Source: Porites lobata (lineage: Eukaryota > Cnidaria > Anthozoa > Scleractinia > Poritidae). From it: a stretch of DNA of 64,000 nt. Position 1 is the stretch's first letter; every line of letters begins with the position of its first letter. The stretch covers positions 181,001-245,000 of the forward strand of contig CALNXK010000361.1 in NCBI GenBank assembly GCA_942486035.1. Reading direction: 5' to 3'. The position numbers and the translations under genes are program-made. Shown one piece after another: positions 38,701 to 53,700 of the stretch. The notes below the pieces were generated by a model. The model saw nothing but the letters and a program-made list of their open reading frames with translations. It was not told the DNA's origin and searched no databases.

Positions 38701-41700
38701 ACAAGTTTGATAACAAACTTTTTATGTTTTTTACTTGGAATGCTTTGGATTTGAGTTGGAATTTCAAGATTTTATAGATTGTTGTGAATTAGAATTATTA
38801 AAGCATGTCGCATGTTGAATATTCTTAGCTGAAGGGGTTCATTTCTAACTGATTTTTTTGGGGGGATTTTAGGGTTGTCTCCTGGAGGAAAAATAAAGCT
38901 TATAAGAAGTTCGTCAATATCTCTTCATTCGCCCTTGAGGTCTGTAATTTCTTTTTTATCTTGAGTATAGACGGTCGTTGTATAGCAGTTTACTAGAGAT
39001 TCAAGGCTTAGTACCAAACAAAGGCAGGAATTAATGTCTTATTTTACTGCTACTGCAAGAGGAGAATTTAACGGAGTTGCGAAAAAATTTTTTGGGTGGA
39101 ATTATGCCGTTGCAGAATCTGAAATCAACTAAAATCATACAAGTCAGTATAACACAGGTGTCGCCTGCTGATTGGCTGTCATAATCGCTAACCTTAAGCT
39201 CACAGATAGCAGGTTTTAGCCATTTTTCTGTTAAAAATGACTAGTGGTTACGTTTTCTTGCACTTTGTTTGAAATTAAATAGGCTATACTTTAATTATAA
39301 CCCAGCAATATGATTCTACTTCCTTTTTTACTTTTTTTTCGTTCTTAGTTGTGCATCATTCAACAGTTTTTAATCTGATAATTTAAGACGTTTGTAACTC
39401 TCGATATGTGTTTTATCGAATGAATAAATGTTATTATTATTATTAATTAATTAATTAATTAAAAGGCTCACCCTCGATTACTGTTCGCGTTGATATTTGA
39501 CTTGGGCGTTTCGCTCTTTGGCAAATATGAACTGATAGGAATCTTGCCTTTCAACTTCCTTCAGTCAGTCTTTTCAAAGAGAGGGTGTGCCTTCAAACAA
39601 GGTGATGAACACTGGGATAATGGACAGACCTTATTAGTGGTGGAAAACTAAACTGTTTTAGGTTCTGTCGAACACGAGAAGCAGTGTCTCATCTTATATC
39701 CAGTGACGACTAAAAAGGGGGCTGAAAAAGTTATGCGTAGCATGTTTCTTTGGGACGACTTCTGGGTAATCTAGATATAGAATGAAACATTCATACAAGG
39801 ATCTACTTGAAACTCGAACAGAATGATATCAATTGATTCTTTGAATGGTGAAAAAAAAATTAAATAAAAAATAAATAACAACAACAAAAACAAACAGAAC
39901 AAAAACAAACGAGAAAACAATAAACACCTCGATCAGTTTTTGGTCATTTATGTTCAACATGAGAGTTGGCCCAATCCGCTATCCATTCCATTTTGGCCAT
40001 CGGAAGCCAGATAAATACACTTAACGCATAGGTAGAGTAGTAGAGTATATTTAACTCAAACAAAGTCATTATTTTGGGTCAAAATTGGAATTCTCATTTG
40101 ATGTCCTTATACATTTCCTATATATTTAGTATGAAGAAGTTGTTAAAGTATCTATTGATCATTTCTTAAATTCTCATGACCTGTCTTTTATGAAGCATAG
40201 ATATTAGAAAGGTTCAGTGGAATACGCTGTAGCCACATTCCTCACTCTAGTGGCCTTTTCAACTTAAGGAAGTTTATTAAATTTAGTAATTTTTACTTGA
40301 ATGTGATTGATAATATATGAATAAATCTATTTGTTCTATTGTTTGTAGGGGTTTACAAAATGAGATGACTTTTCAAGCGTTAATACTGAGATTTCTCCCG
40401 CATGATCCTAACCATGTTTATATAGGCACAGATGGGGTAAGTAACAGATTGATCGATTGTATTGAGTGATACTTGAAAATATAATGAAGGTGTTTGTATC
40501 AGAGGGAATTCCATAAGAGTGCATGGCCTGTATTTCAACTGCTTCAAAATGTATTACCCTTCTTTCGTGCTCAGCAACCTCTCGCGATGGTTGCACAATG
40601 GCTGCACGCTGCACGTTTACTATTTCTTAATACGTAAATTTTGGGCCAATAGTTGAAAATGTCGGAAAATAATAGCAACAGAATTTTGTGTAGCGTCTTG
40701 TACAGATAATAAAGAGAGAAGTTATTATTTAGCAGGCCTGTAGCCAGGACTTTTTCTCGGGGGATGCGATCCAATAAGGCCTAAGGCGGAAGGTTCTAGG
40801 AAAGGAATAAGGTTGTCTGAGACTGCGTTACGAGCGTTTTGAAAAAGAAAACAAAAAAAGATATATTTTCACGTTTTGAACTTCAGAATGGATTTTTCTT
40901 TGGTCAAAGAGACTACTTTATTTTACCAAAAAGTTAAACGTTAAAAGTCATGTTACTCGCATTATTCTAATTTATATCAAAGGGCTTAGAGCTGAGTGAC
41001 ATTCTACCTTTTTTGATACTACAAGAGTAGGGTAGCTTTAATAGGAACTTCAATGTATCCTGCAAGCAACGCTACGAATCCTCCAAAACTGAATTTTTCT
41101 GTTAGGGTGGAAATAAGGGAGCAAGCAACGTATTAGTTAGGGGTAAATGCCTTGAAGGCATACCAAATGCCCTTCTTTATACTTAACCGGCTGGCAACTC
41201 TTTCACAGTATTTTCAATTTTTGTACACAATCAGTGAATTAGAATAGAATAATACTATTAAAAAAATCAGTTTGTTTTAAATCATTGATCAACAAAAAGT
41301 GGACCTCTGGGGCCTGTTGGGGGTAGGGGAAGGGGGGTGCGAGGGCACTCGTCGCACCCCCCCCCCTCCTTGGGGCCTGTTTAGAACGCCATATTCTCCT
41401 GTTATTTACGTAATATCAACCAAAACTGTCGACATCACTTTCCTGTCACCTTAGATGGTGTACCTTCTTAATTGCAGTGGAGTCTTACTAAAACGTGGGA
41501 TAATTGAGTGACAGTGCACCTTTTTTAACACTACAAGAGTAAAGTATAAAGTATAAAGAAGGGGATTTGGTATGCCTTCAAGGCATTTTATACCCCTTGT
41601 CGCCGTTGATCGTATAATTGTAGTGGAGCCTTACCAAAACGTGGGAAAACTATCATGATACTGTCCCCTTTCGAAGTGACCCGGTGTCTATTTTCCGCTC

Positions 41701-44700
41701 AGTTAAGGTCTTTATATTTTCGCTGTATTTAAGCAGTGCATCGTTTTTTTTTCCTAGGGATACATTCTTCATTGTGAAAGACACGGAGGGCGAGCCCCAC
41801 CAAAAGCTCACAGACCCGATACAGGTAGGAACAGAAAAAAAGTTGATCACTTTCTCACCGTTTTGATGATAGACCTGTTCGGCTAACTCAATGTTGTACC
41901 CAATTCAAACCCTTTGGGAATAAAACGTTTTGTTTCATTAATTTCCATATCATTTAAATGTGAATGCCACATTATAATGCAAATACAATACACAAAGAAT
42001 CTTATCCCCGGGAGATTTGAATTGGGTACAACATTGAGTTAGCCGAATGGGTCTATTCATTCAAGTTAGCAAAAACCACACTTATAAAATCATGATGAAT
42101 CGAAGTTCTTTCAAACTTTGTCGCGATTCACCCCATTTCGCTCACTTGTTTTCAAATGTAGACGAACTTTCCTAGAACTGAGCGGACGTCTTAGGGACTC
42201 TGCATTTGCAATTAGAAGGAGAAAGAAACTTCTTAATCGTGTGTCTGAGTCATCCATAAAACTTGTAAGCCAGTTTTCTTTTAGCTTTGTTCGGGGGCTA
42301 AAAAAGAGCTTGCCGCTTTAAAATATTTCCCTTCAGATTCCTTGCAATGAAGGCATGGAAATGTGCCCTCAAGTATGATGTATGTGCAGAGATGTTATCA
42401 AGTTGCCTACTAAACCTATTGCTCTTTAATGATCTTAGTGCTGTTATCGTTGTTATCCTTAAGCTCTCCTATTAAAGTAAAGGCCATTACGAAGGATCGA
42501 CTTGTAGATTTTGAAGCTCATTTGGTTGTAGGCAAATGAATTTTAGCTTAAAATTGCCCAATGATGTACAATTTAGTGTCACAATTTCAAAGCTTATAGT
42601 GTAAATGTCTTTCGAGTTTTATGAAGAATCATGTGATCAATACTTAATGAACCTTTCCTTTCAGAAAACATTGTCCGGATTTCTGCTCTGGATTTATCCC
42701 CTTGGCAGTTACCTTGTCTGGTGGTAAGCGAGCACCTAATTTTTTCAGTGAACTCTCCACTGGTAGTGAATGGTTAGGAGACTCGCAACTTGAGACGTGA
42801 TAACTGTAAGAGTAGCAGTGATTCACTTTCCAGTTCACCAAAACAGCATCCGTGTTTTTGATGGTTTTTACTGTGAAGGCTTACTTGTGTTTATGCGCCC
42901 GTTTGCAAAGAGTAAACCATGCAAACATCCCGTTATAAAAATGTAAGCTTATGATGTCAGTCCATATGAAGCCTGTACAATTATCGTGGAATTTTGCAGA
43001 GTAAACTTTTTTTCGGTGGTCGAAATTAGGAACAAAAGTTAGAAGCAACGACAGGAGACAATCGCGTTTTCAGTGTCATCTGATATGAAATTTTTTTTTA
43101 TAGCCTGTTTCAGGTTTTCAGATAGTGGGGACGGTGCAGGAAACAGTGAGGGGGGTGGGGTGGGCTAACGCCTAGAATAGGCTACCTACTCCTCTCTAAA
43201 CCTTGATAAATTGTTGGCGGTTTTTACGGTAACCATGTTTGTCACTGGGCTTGTTTTTTAAAATTCATTTTATTTTTTCCTTTGTTATCAGGCAGGAAGT
43301 GAATCTGGTAGTCTTTGGCTCTTTAACATCAAGAACGGTTGGTATCATCCTAAAAAAATAAGCCACATTAAAAAAGATATAGTTGACAGCTAATCTCTTG
43401 AGATCGCGAACCCAGTAAATGATTTAGGTCATCATGATCTGCTACGTAGCTCACCGTTTGAGTGGTAAGACTGACCAACCAGTTCAGTCTCAAATTTGCT
43501 GTGGCTGATAAGCTTCTTAGGCGTCTCCGTTAGTTTGTCAAGAACCCTTCCGCAATATATTTTTTTAACATACTAATTTACTTTGTGTTCAGTTTGCGTC
43601 AGTTTTAAGGGACCATATTACGTTGGTCTACTCATGCCAATTGCTCGGCTTTACTCACCATGGAACTTAACATTAGCAAATTAATTAGTACTTGTATTTG
43701 ACAAATTCGCATCTTCACGACAAGCACGTTTGTGAAATTACAAACAACAGAGAAAAATAATTTTAAAACCAGTTAAGCTGAACCACAAAACACCGATTGC
43801 GATCCGTTTTAATCTTCTTCGGTTTTGTCCATCCTTGCCTTCTTTTGTATTTGCTGTGTTATTGTTAAACTTCCTTAAATGTTTTACGTAGTTATATTTG
43901 TTTTCACTCAATAGATGGCCAGTTTCCGATCAAGCGCGCTAAAGCTTGATATAACATAAGAGATAAACTCTGGATTAGTAGGGGTTTTTTTATCCTCCTT
44001 TTAAGGATTATCATTGTGAAAGGGCTCTTAACAGGTGTTTTCATTGCTTGTTCCCGCTTCGTGTACAATTATTTTTCTTTTCTTGTTTTCCTCTCTTTAT
44101 TCAGAAAAATTCCCCTTCAGTGTGTCTGTTTCGCTGAACTCACACGCAATACTGCATGCAATTTTTCCTTGTTTTCGCTGTTTTAAATGTGAAATTAGAT
44201 GCGTAGAGCTACAGATCGATGTACAAGTGCAAAAGTACATTCGAACATTGTTCTGACTTTGCCAAATGATCATCGAGATTCAGGTTATAGGAAAACGAAT
44301 ATCTCAAAGCAGAAATATGTTTTGGGTTGGCATGCCCTTAAAGCTTTTCAATATCTCAGTTGCTCAAGGAACGGCGAGTAGGCGACCCCGCCTTCTCGTA
44401 TATAAGCAACGAAAATTTTATCTAGAAACAAGGTATGAGCCGAGCCTAAGCCAGTCCGATGAAGCGTGCCAGCCATACTAACCAGCCTGCTCAACTCATT
44501 TAAACAGTTCCTTTCAGACCTGAAATCTCAAACTGAAGGTAATGACATCACAAGTAGTGTAGAGAAACTTTATGTGAAAAGCTCTCCTAAGAATGTGCAA
44601 TCGACAGAAGATTTTATCTTAAGATTATTGACGGTTAGAGCTTATACACAAGGGCTCTGAAAAAGGTGCGGCAAAAAACTCAGGGAGAAGTAGTGTCGTT

Positions 44701-47700
44701 TAAATCCCTAAAACTGTGTGTGGAAAACAGTGACAGGCTAGTTGAGTTCGATAGGACTTTTGCCTTTTTTCTTTCGTTTGGGTCCATGATAAAACGCTTT
44801 TTAAAACTGTTTATTCATCTTTATTGGAAATTTCACTAGGAATAAAACTGAGACGCGTTTAGAACGCATGGAGAAATTTTTTTTTGTAAGCGACTCGACA
44901 GTAGTTATAACCTATCGTTTGGAAAAACAGGAAAACTCCACATTTGATGACCTAGTTTTTTGTGCATATATATGTACATGTATAAATGTATAAATTCAAT
45001 GATGCATTCAGTCTTCTTAAAAGATTTTAGGTATCAAAAAAATGATAGTTCCTGATGAAGTTCGCACTTGCAAGCCAAGCATACCGAACTTTTGTGTACC
45101 AGTAAGATTAGTTCTGGATAATTCGTTAATTACCTTCACTTTGTGTGATCTGTTTTTATTGTGAAAGCGCGGGTCATAACAGCGTCTTGTTCAGTCCATC
45201 GCTCTTTTCCGCTCCAGTAAGTGCTCAATTATTTTCCTGCTTTCTTTTCTTTTCTTTCGCCTTCAGTTTTTATTCAAGCCAACACACCAAATTGCACGCA
45301 ACATTCCGTTTTTTGGGGGATAATCTTCTTTGAAAAGTGCAAAATTCAACATTTTCCTTAATGGCAATTATTTGTAAGTGGTATCGCTAGAAAAGCTGTT
45401 GAAAGAATCAGGATTAGGAACCAGGAAAAAGATAACATCTCAAACTGGAAAAAATGGAACGCTTTGAAAATTTTGAATAATGTGAAGAACACATAACTCC
45501 TTTAAATAAAAACAACGTTTACTGTCAAACGAGAAGCTAAAACCCAAATGCTGTATTTTAAGGGTTCCTAAAGTTAAGAATTTTTATCTGGTGAAACAAA
45601 CATATTCTTGTGCCATAACGTGGCTTTTTGTGCTGAAAATTGTACTCCGGACTTCAGTTTATACAGAAAGTGCAGTGGACAACGTGTTCAAAACATAATT
45701 TGGTCGCCAACATTTGAATCTCACTCTGATCACTGTTTCATGTTCCTCCATTCTTATCGTTGTTAGTTAATAAATGAAAGGTGATTTTCACCATTTAATC
45801 AAATCATCATTTTGATTTTCCCAGTTACCCCGTTTTGTTTTTTTTAAACTTCTATCTCCGTATTCAGTCGGCTTTTAATATCAGCTGTCTGATCACAGTT
45901 GTATTGCTTTTTATGATGAAAGAAGCAGCTGTTATTTTCTTCAGGTGTATAATATTTTTAAAAACAACCCTAAATATACTAGTTTGGTTTATATCCCATT
46001 TACGAGAAAATTTAATTGAAATTAGAGAAAGTCGCGTTTAACAGGAACGTTTGAATAAAAGTAATTTTTTTTTTCTGGTGGTATTACTTTATTTATTTTG
46101 ACAATCAAAAGGAGGTTGTGGTCGCTAATTGTTAGGCTAAGTTGGGGTTCAGTTAAAAAAAAGCGGAGGTGAGGGGTTTTGAAGGGGTTCATTAGTGAAT
46201 TATTCATTCATTATTTTATGCGATTTATATTAACCCAATGGGCGCAAGATTATACCAATTGTTGCCCAAAATAACTGAATGTTGTTTTGTTGGCCAAATA
46301 ACCGAATATATACTCGTAAAGAAATGTAAATTTTACGAGCAGCAAAGTAAAGCATGAACAAAAACTAAACATTTTCACTGACGACACGAACACATTTCAT
46401 TCACTTCAAAAACCGAAGTAAGTTACAAGTCGCATGCAGAGTACTGTGGAGGCGATGAATTCAAGCTACAGTACCCCTGCTGGATGCAAGGCTGGTCCGG
46501 GGGTTGACCTCTTCTTTGCCAAAACTCTACATCAGATTTCCCCTTCGGGCCAAGCTTTCCTTATCTTTCTCATCGCCGTCAACATCCTCATCTTTCCTCT
46601 CACAGCAGTTTTGAACGCACTGGTGATGATCTCTGTAAAGGTGAAATCCCGTCTGAGAGGCCATAAATCAAATGTTTTACTGGCGCTCCTAGCTTTAATT
46701 GACTTCTCCGTAGGGATTCTAGCTCAACCTTGCTTCACGATAGTGTCAATAATATTCTTACTTGACTTGCCTTCGGCATATTGTGCATGGCGACTTCTCA
46801 GACCAGTGATGAATTTTTTAGTTATTGCTTCGCTTTTACATATGGTACTGCTGAGCGCGGAACGGTACGTCGCTATGAAACATTCTTTCGCCTACATTAC
46901 CCTCGTCACCGAAAGTCGTTTACTGACTGCCTCTGCTATCATATGGCTCCTGTCCATTGTTGGGCAAGTTCTTTCAGTACTTGACATAACTGCCATTGCA
47001 CACACCAATTTAATATTCATTATTTTATCTATTGGCTCAATGGTTTACTGCCATTTAACAGTTTACATTGAAACTCGCAGACATGAAATACGACTGGCAT
47101 CGCAGCAAGTTACTCAAGAGGCAAGGCAGCAGGTTGAGAGAGATACTAAAGCTTTTAAACTGACGTCGATCATTCTCGCTGTACTGGTATTGTGTTTCAT
47201 ACCTGTAATAGTTGCCACAATTGTGTGTTCAAGATTTCACAAGGAAGTCACTGCGGAGACAATGTATTTACTTCACTCTTCTTCTGTTTCAGTAGCTTTC
47301 ATCAACTCGCTGCTCAACCCGATTATTTTTTCAGTAAGAATCAGACAGTTTCGAGTCGCTTTTATCGAGTTATTATTTAGAACTGTAAGCATTGCTCAGG
47401 CTGAGCAAATAGAGATGCGAATTTTCGGAGCGACCAACGCTGTGGCTGGAATTCAAGCTGGACAAGTTCAGGAAGGACAAGATCTGCAAGGAAATATGAA
47501 CATCGATGACAATCCGGCCAACAGAAACGACATACCTCAAATAGAAATCGAAAACAATGTTGTGGAACAACTAAACGACAACTAAAACTTTGACTTGTCT
47601 TTAGCGAATGTAACTGTAGAGTACGCGGCTACTTTTACACTTCCCTGGAAACGGTGGATAGATGCAAGGATACCTAGACACGTGGTCCTTCCTTTCATAA

Positions 47701-50700
47701 GCTTTGCTCACTTCAGTGGCTTTAAGAATGACAAATAAACTACAATCCTCGTCAAAAATCTTGAAACCCTTGTGTGCGTTTCCCTTCCCCAATGTTGATT
47801 TGGGTATTACAGTGGTCTCAGTGCTTCAAAATACACGTGGCTCAAGATTGGCGAACAAAAAGTGTGAGAATTGTGAGAAGTAAATCTCAAAAATTGTCTA
47901 GAAAATTCAAGAGAAACGGTGTCTGTTTCAACGATTTGTGACGAGTATTGGAGCCTTCTTAGCACCTTTGCCACGAGAGGCGTTTTTCCAAAATGTTCCT
48001 CGCGCCAGCTACGCCGGACAGGCTACAAATAAACATATTATGTGTTTTGAGTGCATATCAAAGTGAGTACGCCGATACTTAGTGACTGGGGGGTTACTCC
48101 TGGGAATTCTTGGTACGGGTGTGCCGCCCGGTTTTCTAAATCCTGACCCTTTTCAGACCAAAAAAATGTCATTTTCCACACCCATTTTAAAACTTGGGGC
48201 CCCTTTTCTCGAAAGGACCGGTAACTTTTCTAGTCCGAATGCAAATTTTGAATTCAAGACCAGATAAATAGTAGCACAGTTCCTAGCTCACAAACCAGTC
48301 AGTTTTGCTTCGTTTACTGATACTTTCATTGTATCATTTTCAAAATTAGTGAAAATTTGATCTTGAATGCAAACACGGGAAACATAGTGATCGGGACTTT
48401 CAAAAAAAACTTGTCCCTGGCCTCTAAGAATCCATACTGTTTTCAGACTAAGAGACATGTCTAAGAAACCATGTGATCATTGCTTAGGTTAGAACGCCAA
48501 CAAAAAGATTTCTCAGCTATTATGAATTCGCATATTATTCCTTTTTCTTATTCATTTGGAATTGAAACGACAAATACGTTCATACACTCCCGTAGTTTCC
48601 TCGAAAACCATACCCGATTCCAGACCAAAATGGGCAAAGTCTATATCTTTTTTCGGACAGAAACGGCGCAAAAACCATACCCTTTGGGGCGGCACATACC
48701 TGTATCCACCTGATGTCGAGGTTTGCTTCAAAGTGTCACACTGTTTTGCAGTTTTGCCGACATTGGTTTCAATAAATCTCGAAATTTCATATTTGACTTT
48801 AGTCATTACTACAATCTGGCATTAGGTGTATCACAATGCCATAAACTGTCGGTCATTTTTATTTATGCACGTACACTGTAATAATAAGCCTGTTGAATTT
48901 TGATAAATTTGTCCACTCCACGGTACGAGAGAATTCTTGGTGATTTGGTCATTTGCCAGGAATTCATCTGGTATATTAAATAAACAAAACGAAAGTAGAT
49001 AAGTCTTTTGCTGACTAAGAAAGATCTTTTCCTATTTGTAGTTGGTACTCCAGACATAAAAATTATGTTTGGTTACATATCTTTTGCTATCAAATCCGTG
49101 TATATTACTTGTATACTGGAACATCCCATTACAGTGGAAACTAGATATAACGGACCCTGAATAAAGCGAAGTCCTCTGTACAACGAGCGAACGATGTTGT
49201 TCGCCTCAGTAATTAGTAAAATGCATGGAAAAGAAACTCAATGTAACGAAAATTCGGTATAGCGAAATCAGTATATTATGGCACTCCCTTGGCCTTACGT
49301 TTTGTTCGTTATATCGAGGGTCCATTATTGTAAATACTTTATTCAAAAGGGCTATACGCCATGAGTAGGTGATAAACATTGTCCACTGTTAAAATTTTAA
49401 CTGAGGTTTGGCTTATCTGTCTTTCTTCTGCATATAAGCAAGAGAGAGACAACAAAGAAATTTCGTGAAACTGATGTAAGAGCAATGTATTGACGGTAAT
49501 GAGGGATGAAATCGGCAATATTTTAGCGGTATAATCGACAATATGATTTAATCGGCAATATAATAAGTGGTGTAATCGGCAATATAATCAGCGATGTAAT
49601 CGGTAATATAATCAGCAATGTAATCGGCACTATAATCAGCTATGTGAGGAGAGAGATTCCGGGTATTCTTTACTGTTGTTGAGAAATCAAAAGATCGCTT
49701 TGGACGTCGGTAAAAGAATTCTTGACCTTAATAAAACATCTTTATGGAGGCGGTCAGCTACCGTGGGTCATCCCTCCACGATTTTTTAAGAATTGCAGAA
49801 ATAAATGCCTTGTAATCAGTTGCTCAGTGACAATAACGAAATACATTGCCTTTCAGTTCACAAGGTCACTCACTGAACTTCATCACCTTCTTCATACTAT
49901 CAGAGATAAAACTGCATTTTGTTGTATTCAAACGCGCGTATCATCTCGAAATGCATTATAACTTGTCGCGGGCGACAAGAGGAGCCTGCAGAGTATTCTT
50001 GGTGAGCGGCAGTTTATAAACTGTATAGCGAGGTGGTCTTTCGGGTGCTAGTGATGCAACAATATTTGTTCGATTCGAAAACGCACGTATTAAATTCAGG
50101 TGTACACGTTATGTTTTAAATGCGAGACTTCTCGATTCACCTTGTCGGCCGGAAATCTATTTACCAAGGGAAATGAAAGTAGAGCGCTTCAGTAAAGTAC
50201 GAGTGATTTCAAAGTCTATAAGAGCCTCTTCATATGAGGCCGGTTGACCGGGCTGGCTCGGTTACCGGGATGAATTTTGCCTTGGGTTCATATGAGAAAT
50301 TTCAGCCCAGTTTCCGAGATGAGAAAAGGTCAAAGATCCTGGGTACGAGTTGTGGCGCCAAATTTGGGAAGCAAAGCAAACATAGCGAAACAGAAAAATT
50401 TTAACTTTCGGGCCTATCTTAGCATCGGTAACTCTTAAAGCTGTATCACTGCAGTTAAATGGGATGCTTATGATGTGGAAAATACAGCAGGCAATGCAAG
50501 ACGATGCCATCCGGACCGCCAGAATTCATCCCGCCATTCATCCCGGTAACCCGGATGAAGTGTTCATATGGCAAAATTTCCAGCCCGCTTATCGAGATCT
50601 CGGTTGGAAAAACCGAGATCTTGGTAACCGAGCCAGCCCGCTCTCTCATATGAACACATCAAAAATTTTACAAAGGATTTAGAGGTGAGGCGGATCTCGG

Positions 50701-53700
50701 AAACCGGGCCAGCCGGGTCAACCGGGCTCATATGAAGAGGCCCTAAGTCCATCCATGTAAGTTAATTCAGGTTACACTACAGTGCATGGTTTTTATATTT
50801 CTATACGTTTCCAGGCATGTTACGTCGCTTGTCATCTGAAAGCTTCAAACTTTTTTCATGATTTTCTATTACATTTCAACGACCTTTGGTCATTGAACAC
50901 GGACTGGTAATCGGATTGAATAATAAGACTTCAAGTAGTCATGACTGTACACATTCGACGTTGAGCGTTCCTTATGTCACGTGTTACTGTTTTCATTGTA
51001 TTTTTGCCTGCGAATACAACCTTCTCTCCTAGCTTCTCACTTTTCGCAGGCTAATTGTATCTAAGCCACTGTAAATAAAATCGTTGAATTCAATGAGTCT
51101 TGTTTACTGTGTTCCTAAGTTGTTCAGTTCAGTTTCCACGCCCTCATGATCCACCGTGATTTCTTTTGTTCACACTGGAACTAAAAAGGGTTTCCCTGAT
51201 TCACGTACACAATTATGAAAGCGGCTCCCAACATCAATCGCACCTGCAAGGTAAAGGTACTTGTTCGCCCGCACTTCCTAACCTTTGGTTACTGCTAGTC
51301 TAGCATGTAATTTTACCTTTTGTCTTTATTAATTCGATCTTTTTTGCGAAGTACAATCAAAACGTACAAGTACAATCGTAACCTTAAAAGAGTAATTCGA
51401 TGTACCTAGTTTGTTTTGAGTTAATAAAAGTTAAAATTGTAGAAAGTGGTGTACTCCTGTTGCGTTTCTTGTCGTAACAAAATATTGAGTATAGTTTATT
51501 GACGGATGATTGGCCATTGATTTGTCGGTAAAATGTTATTGTAGTGTTACTTGTCAGTGTAGGAAAGGCGCAGTATTTTTTTAACCTATTTCAGCCTATT
51601 GAAGCATAAGTACTAGAACTGAGTGCAGACTGACTGGTCTTAGCCACCTTGAAAATGTATGGCTCAAAATCTCTCGTTTTCTGATTGACTGAAAGAAAGG
51701 GAAAAAATACGAATGGAAAAGAAACCAGAAAAACCAAACCCACCTTCTCAAATTGTCATCGTGAAAAAGCCAAAACTTGTTGTGAGTTATGTTTGCTAAT
51801 TGAATGAAAGACTTCATCGAAGTTATAGATGCAACTTATGCAGTTAAAAACGAAAGCCTGAAAAATAATTCAGGCTTAGTGCACGGAACTCGAACCCTTG
51901 AGGAACTTTCTTTGCACGCTTTTGACCCACTCTGCGATACCTGTGCAGCGCCTCTACCAGTTAAGCAAACAAGCCATCTGGGAGCAGGCCATTTAGTTAG
52001 TTCGGTATCATAAAAACCCATGAAAGGATGACGACTTTTTCAGGCTTTATTTTCGCAACTGCAAAAGTTGCGTCTATAACTGGGATGATATCCTTCCATT
52101 TAATTCTTCACTCCGCAGTTCCTATCTATGATTTTCGTATATTCTTTATTTCATAATTATATTTCCTGATATCTGCTGTGGCCAACACATTTTTATCGGA
52201 ATCCATTGTGGTTCGCTGGAATGTCCAAAGCTTTTGTGATTGGCTAAACTAATTACGTTGATTTTAAAAACCGTGTTATCGAAAACTTATACTACTTTGG
52301 CCTCTTCTTGGTTTTATTTATCAGAATTACCTCTGGTCAGTTGGCCCGCATCTACGGGCGGCAATGGAATAATGTCAGTGCAGTGGTCTCGTAGCCGGCC
52401 AAGTGTTTTTTATGTGCTGGATTTAAATTCAAATCTTTACGTTTGGTAAGGCTCTTGTTTATTTTATAAGATAAAATAAGCTGTTACTTGTTGAACGACC
52501 GCGGACCCCTCAGACCCCGCAAATTTAACATGGGAATAGAAGCGGTTTGCTCAGTACTCATCTCCGTGGTACGCCCAAGAAAATTTGCATCAAGGTCACC
52601 TTCGAGTCAAACGAATATTGGTTTTTAAATTACAAAGGGGAAGAACAAACACTTTACTATTGATCCATTAACGTGCAGTAGTTGGTAGCTGGTATAACAG
52701 TGTAACCATCAAGTTCGAACACGTAAGGCTTATTGCAGTGTTTGTTACATGTTATTAAAACTTGTAAGATGTAGCTGTTAAGGATTGATGTCGGACAAAC
52801 TGAACTGTTTCCGTTTTCTTGTGACGAAGTGAACCTTTGCCCGCGGACGTTTTCAAAATTTGCTCATAGAAAAATAGTTTGTGGGCAACTTTGCTCCTGA
52901 CTTTCTCCCTTTAGGTTATTCTTTTTTCATGTCGCGAGTTTTCCTTTCTTTGGGTGCTAGATTCATGAGAGTAACTCTTGACTACTTACATATCTTGAAT
53001 AAAAAGTTCAGTTCTTTCTGATTCTATACCTAGGGATTTACTTAAGAGTGATCAAGGTCCAGTTGCTGTAGAGAAATTTAAACATGGACGGTAAGTGAGA
53101 AGAACGTTCTTATCGCTGTTGCTTTTTTTACATATGACATTAACTTTTTTTTGTAATCCAACCGATGAGTCAGTACTTAATGTATCAAATAAGAGGAAGA
53201 GTGTTTCGTCATATTCTAACGGTAGCAATTTGTGGGTTGGGAAAAAGAAAAGCGATAAGAACATTTTTTTAAATTGCTCTTAATTGTCTTAATCTGTTTG
53301 AGTGTTTTATATAGCTTCTAAAGTGACCAATAATGCTTGAAGAATTTCAACGCTAAAGTATGCATTTGATAATGTTGTGGTAGTATCTGGTATCCACTGA
53401 TAACTTCTTGATGTCCTTTTGTACGCGGATGATTAATGAGTTTAACAATGTCATCTGAAATAGATTACGTTTTCACGAACATAGATCAGCGTGTTTTTAA
53501 ATTCCCGAAAACGCTACATTATTTTTGCTCAAAACGCCGGTGGGGTCTGTGCCATTTTTCCAACACGACTGTTTCCGCCATGTTTTTCGTTTCGTTTGGG
53601 GCCACCGTTGCGGTGCACCTTGTAGTCTCCACTGGAAAACCCAGTTGAAACCTTACTCTCTCGCATTTGCAGGTAACGAAAAACCAAAAAGGTAATAAGT

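Noticed and set aside
41684..41866. Open frame through exon 27 reading FFIVKDTEGEPHQK
   Set aside because: It is out of phase with exon 26; the other frame (GYILHCERHGG) aligns with human DYNC2I1.
44466..44660. 64-codon frame in intron 29 (MPAILTSLLNSFKQFL)
   Set aside because: No splice partner, promoter or known similarity; length is compatible with chance.
49510..49640. CRISPR-like array
   Set aside because: The units are contiguous and degenerate, without spacers, in eukaryotic intronic DNA.
53677..53692. Candidate DYNC2I1 exon after TTTGCAG at 53676
   Set aside because: In the phase left by exon 31 it gives an immediate TAA; the exon at 53916 continues the family alignment in frame.
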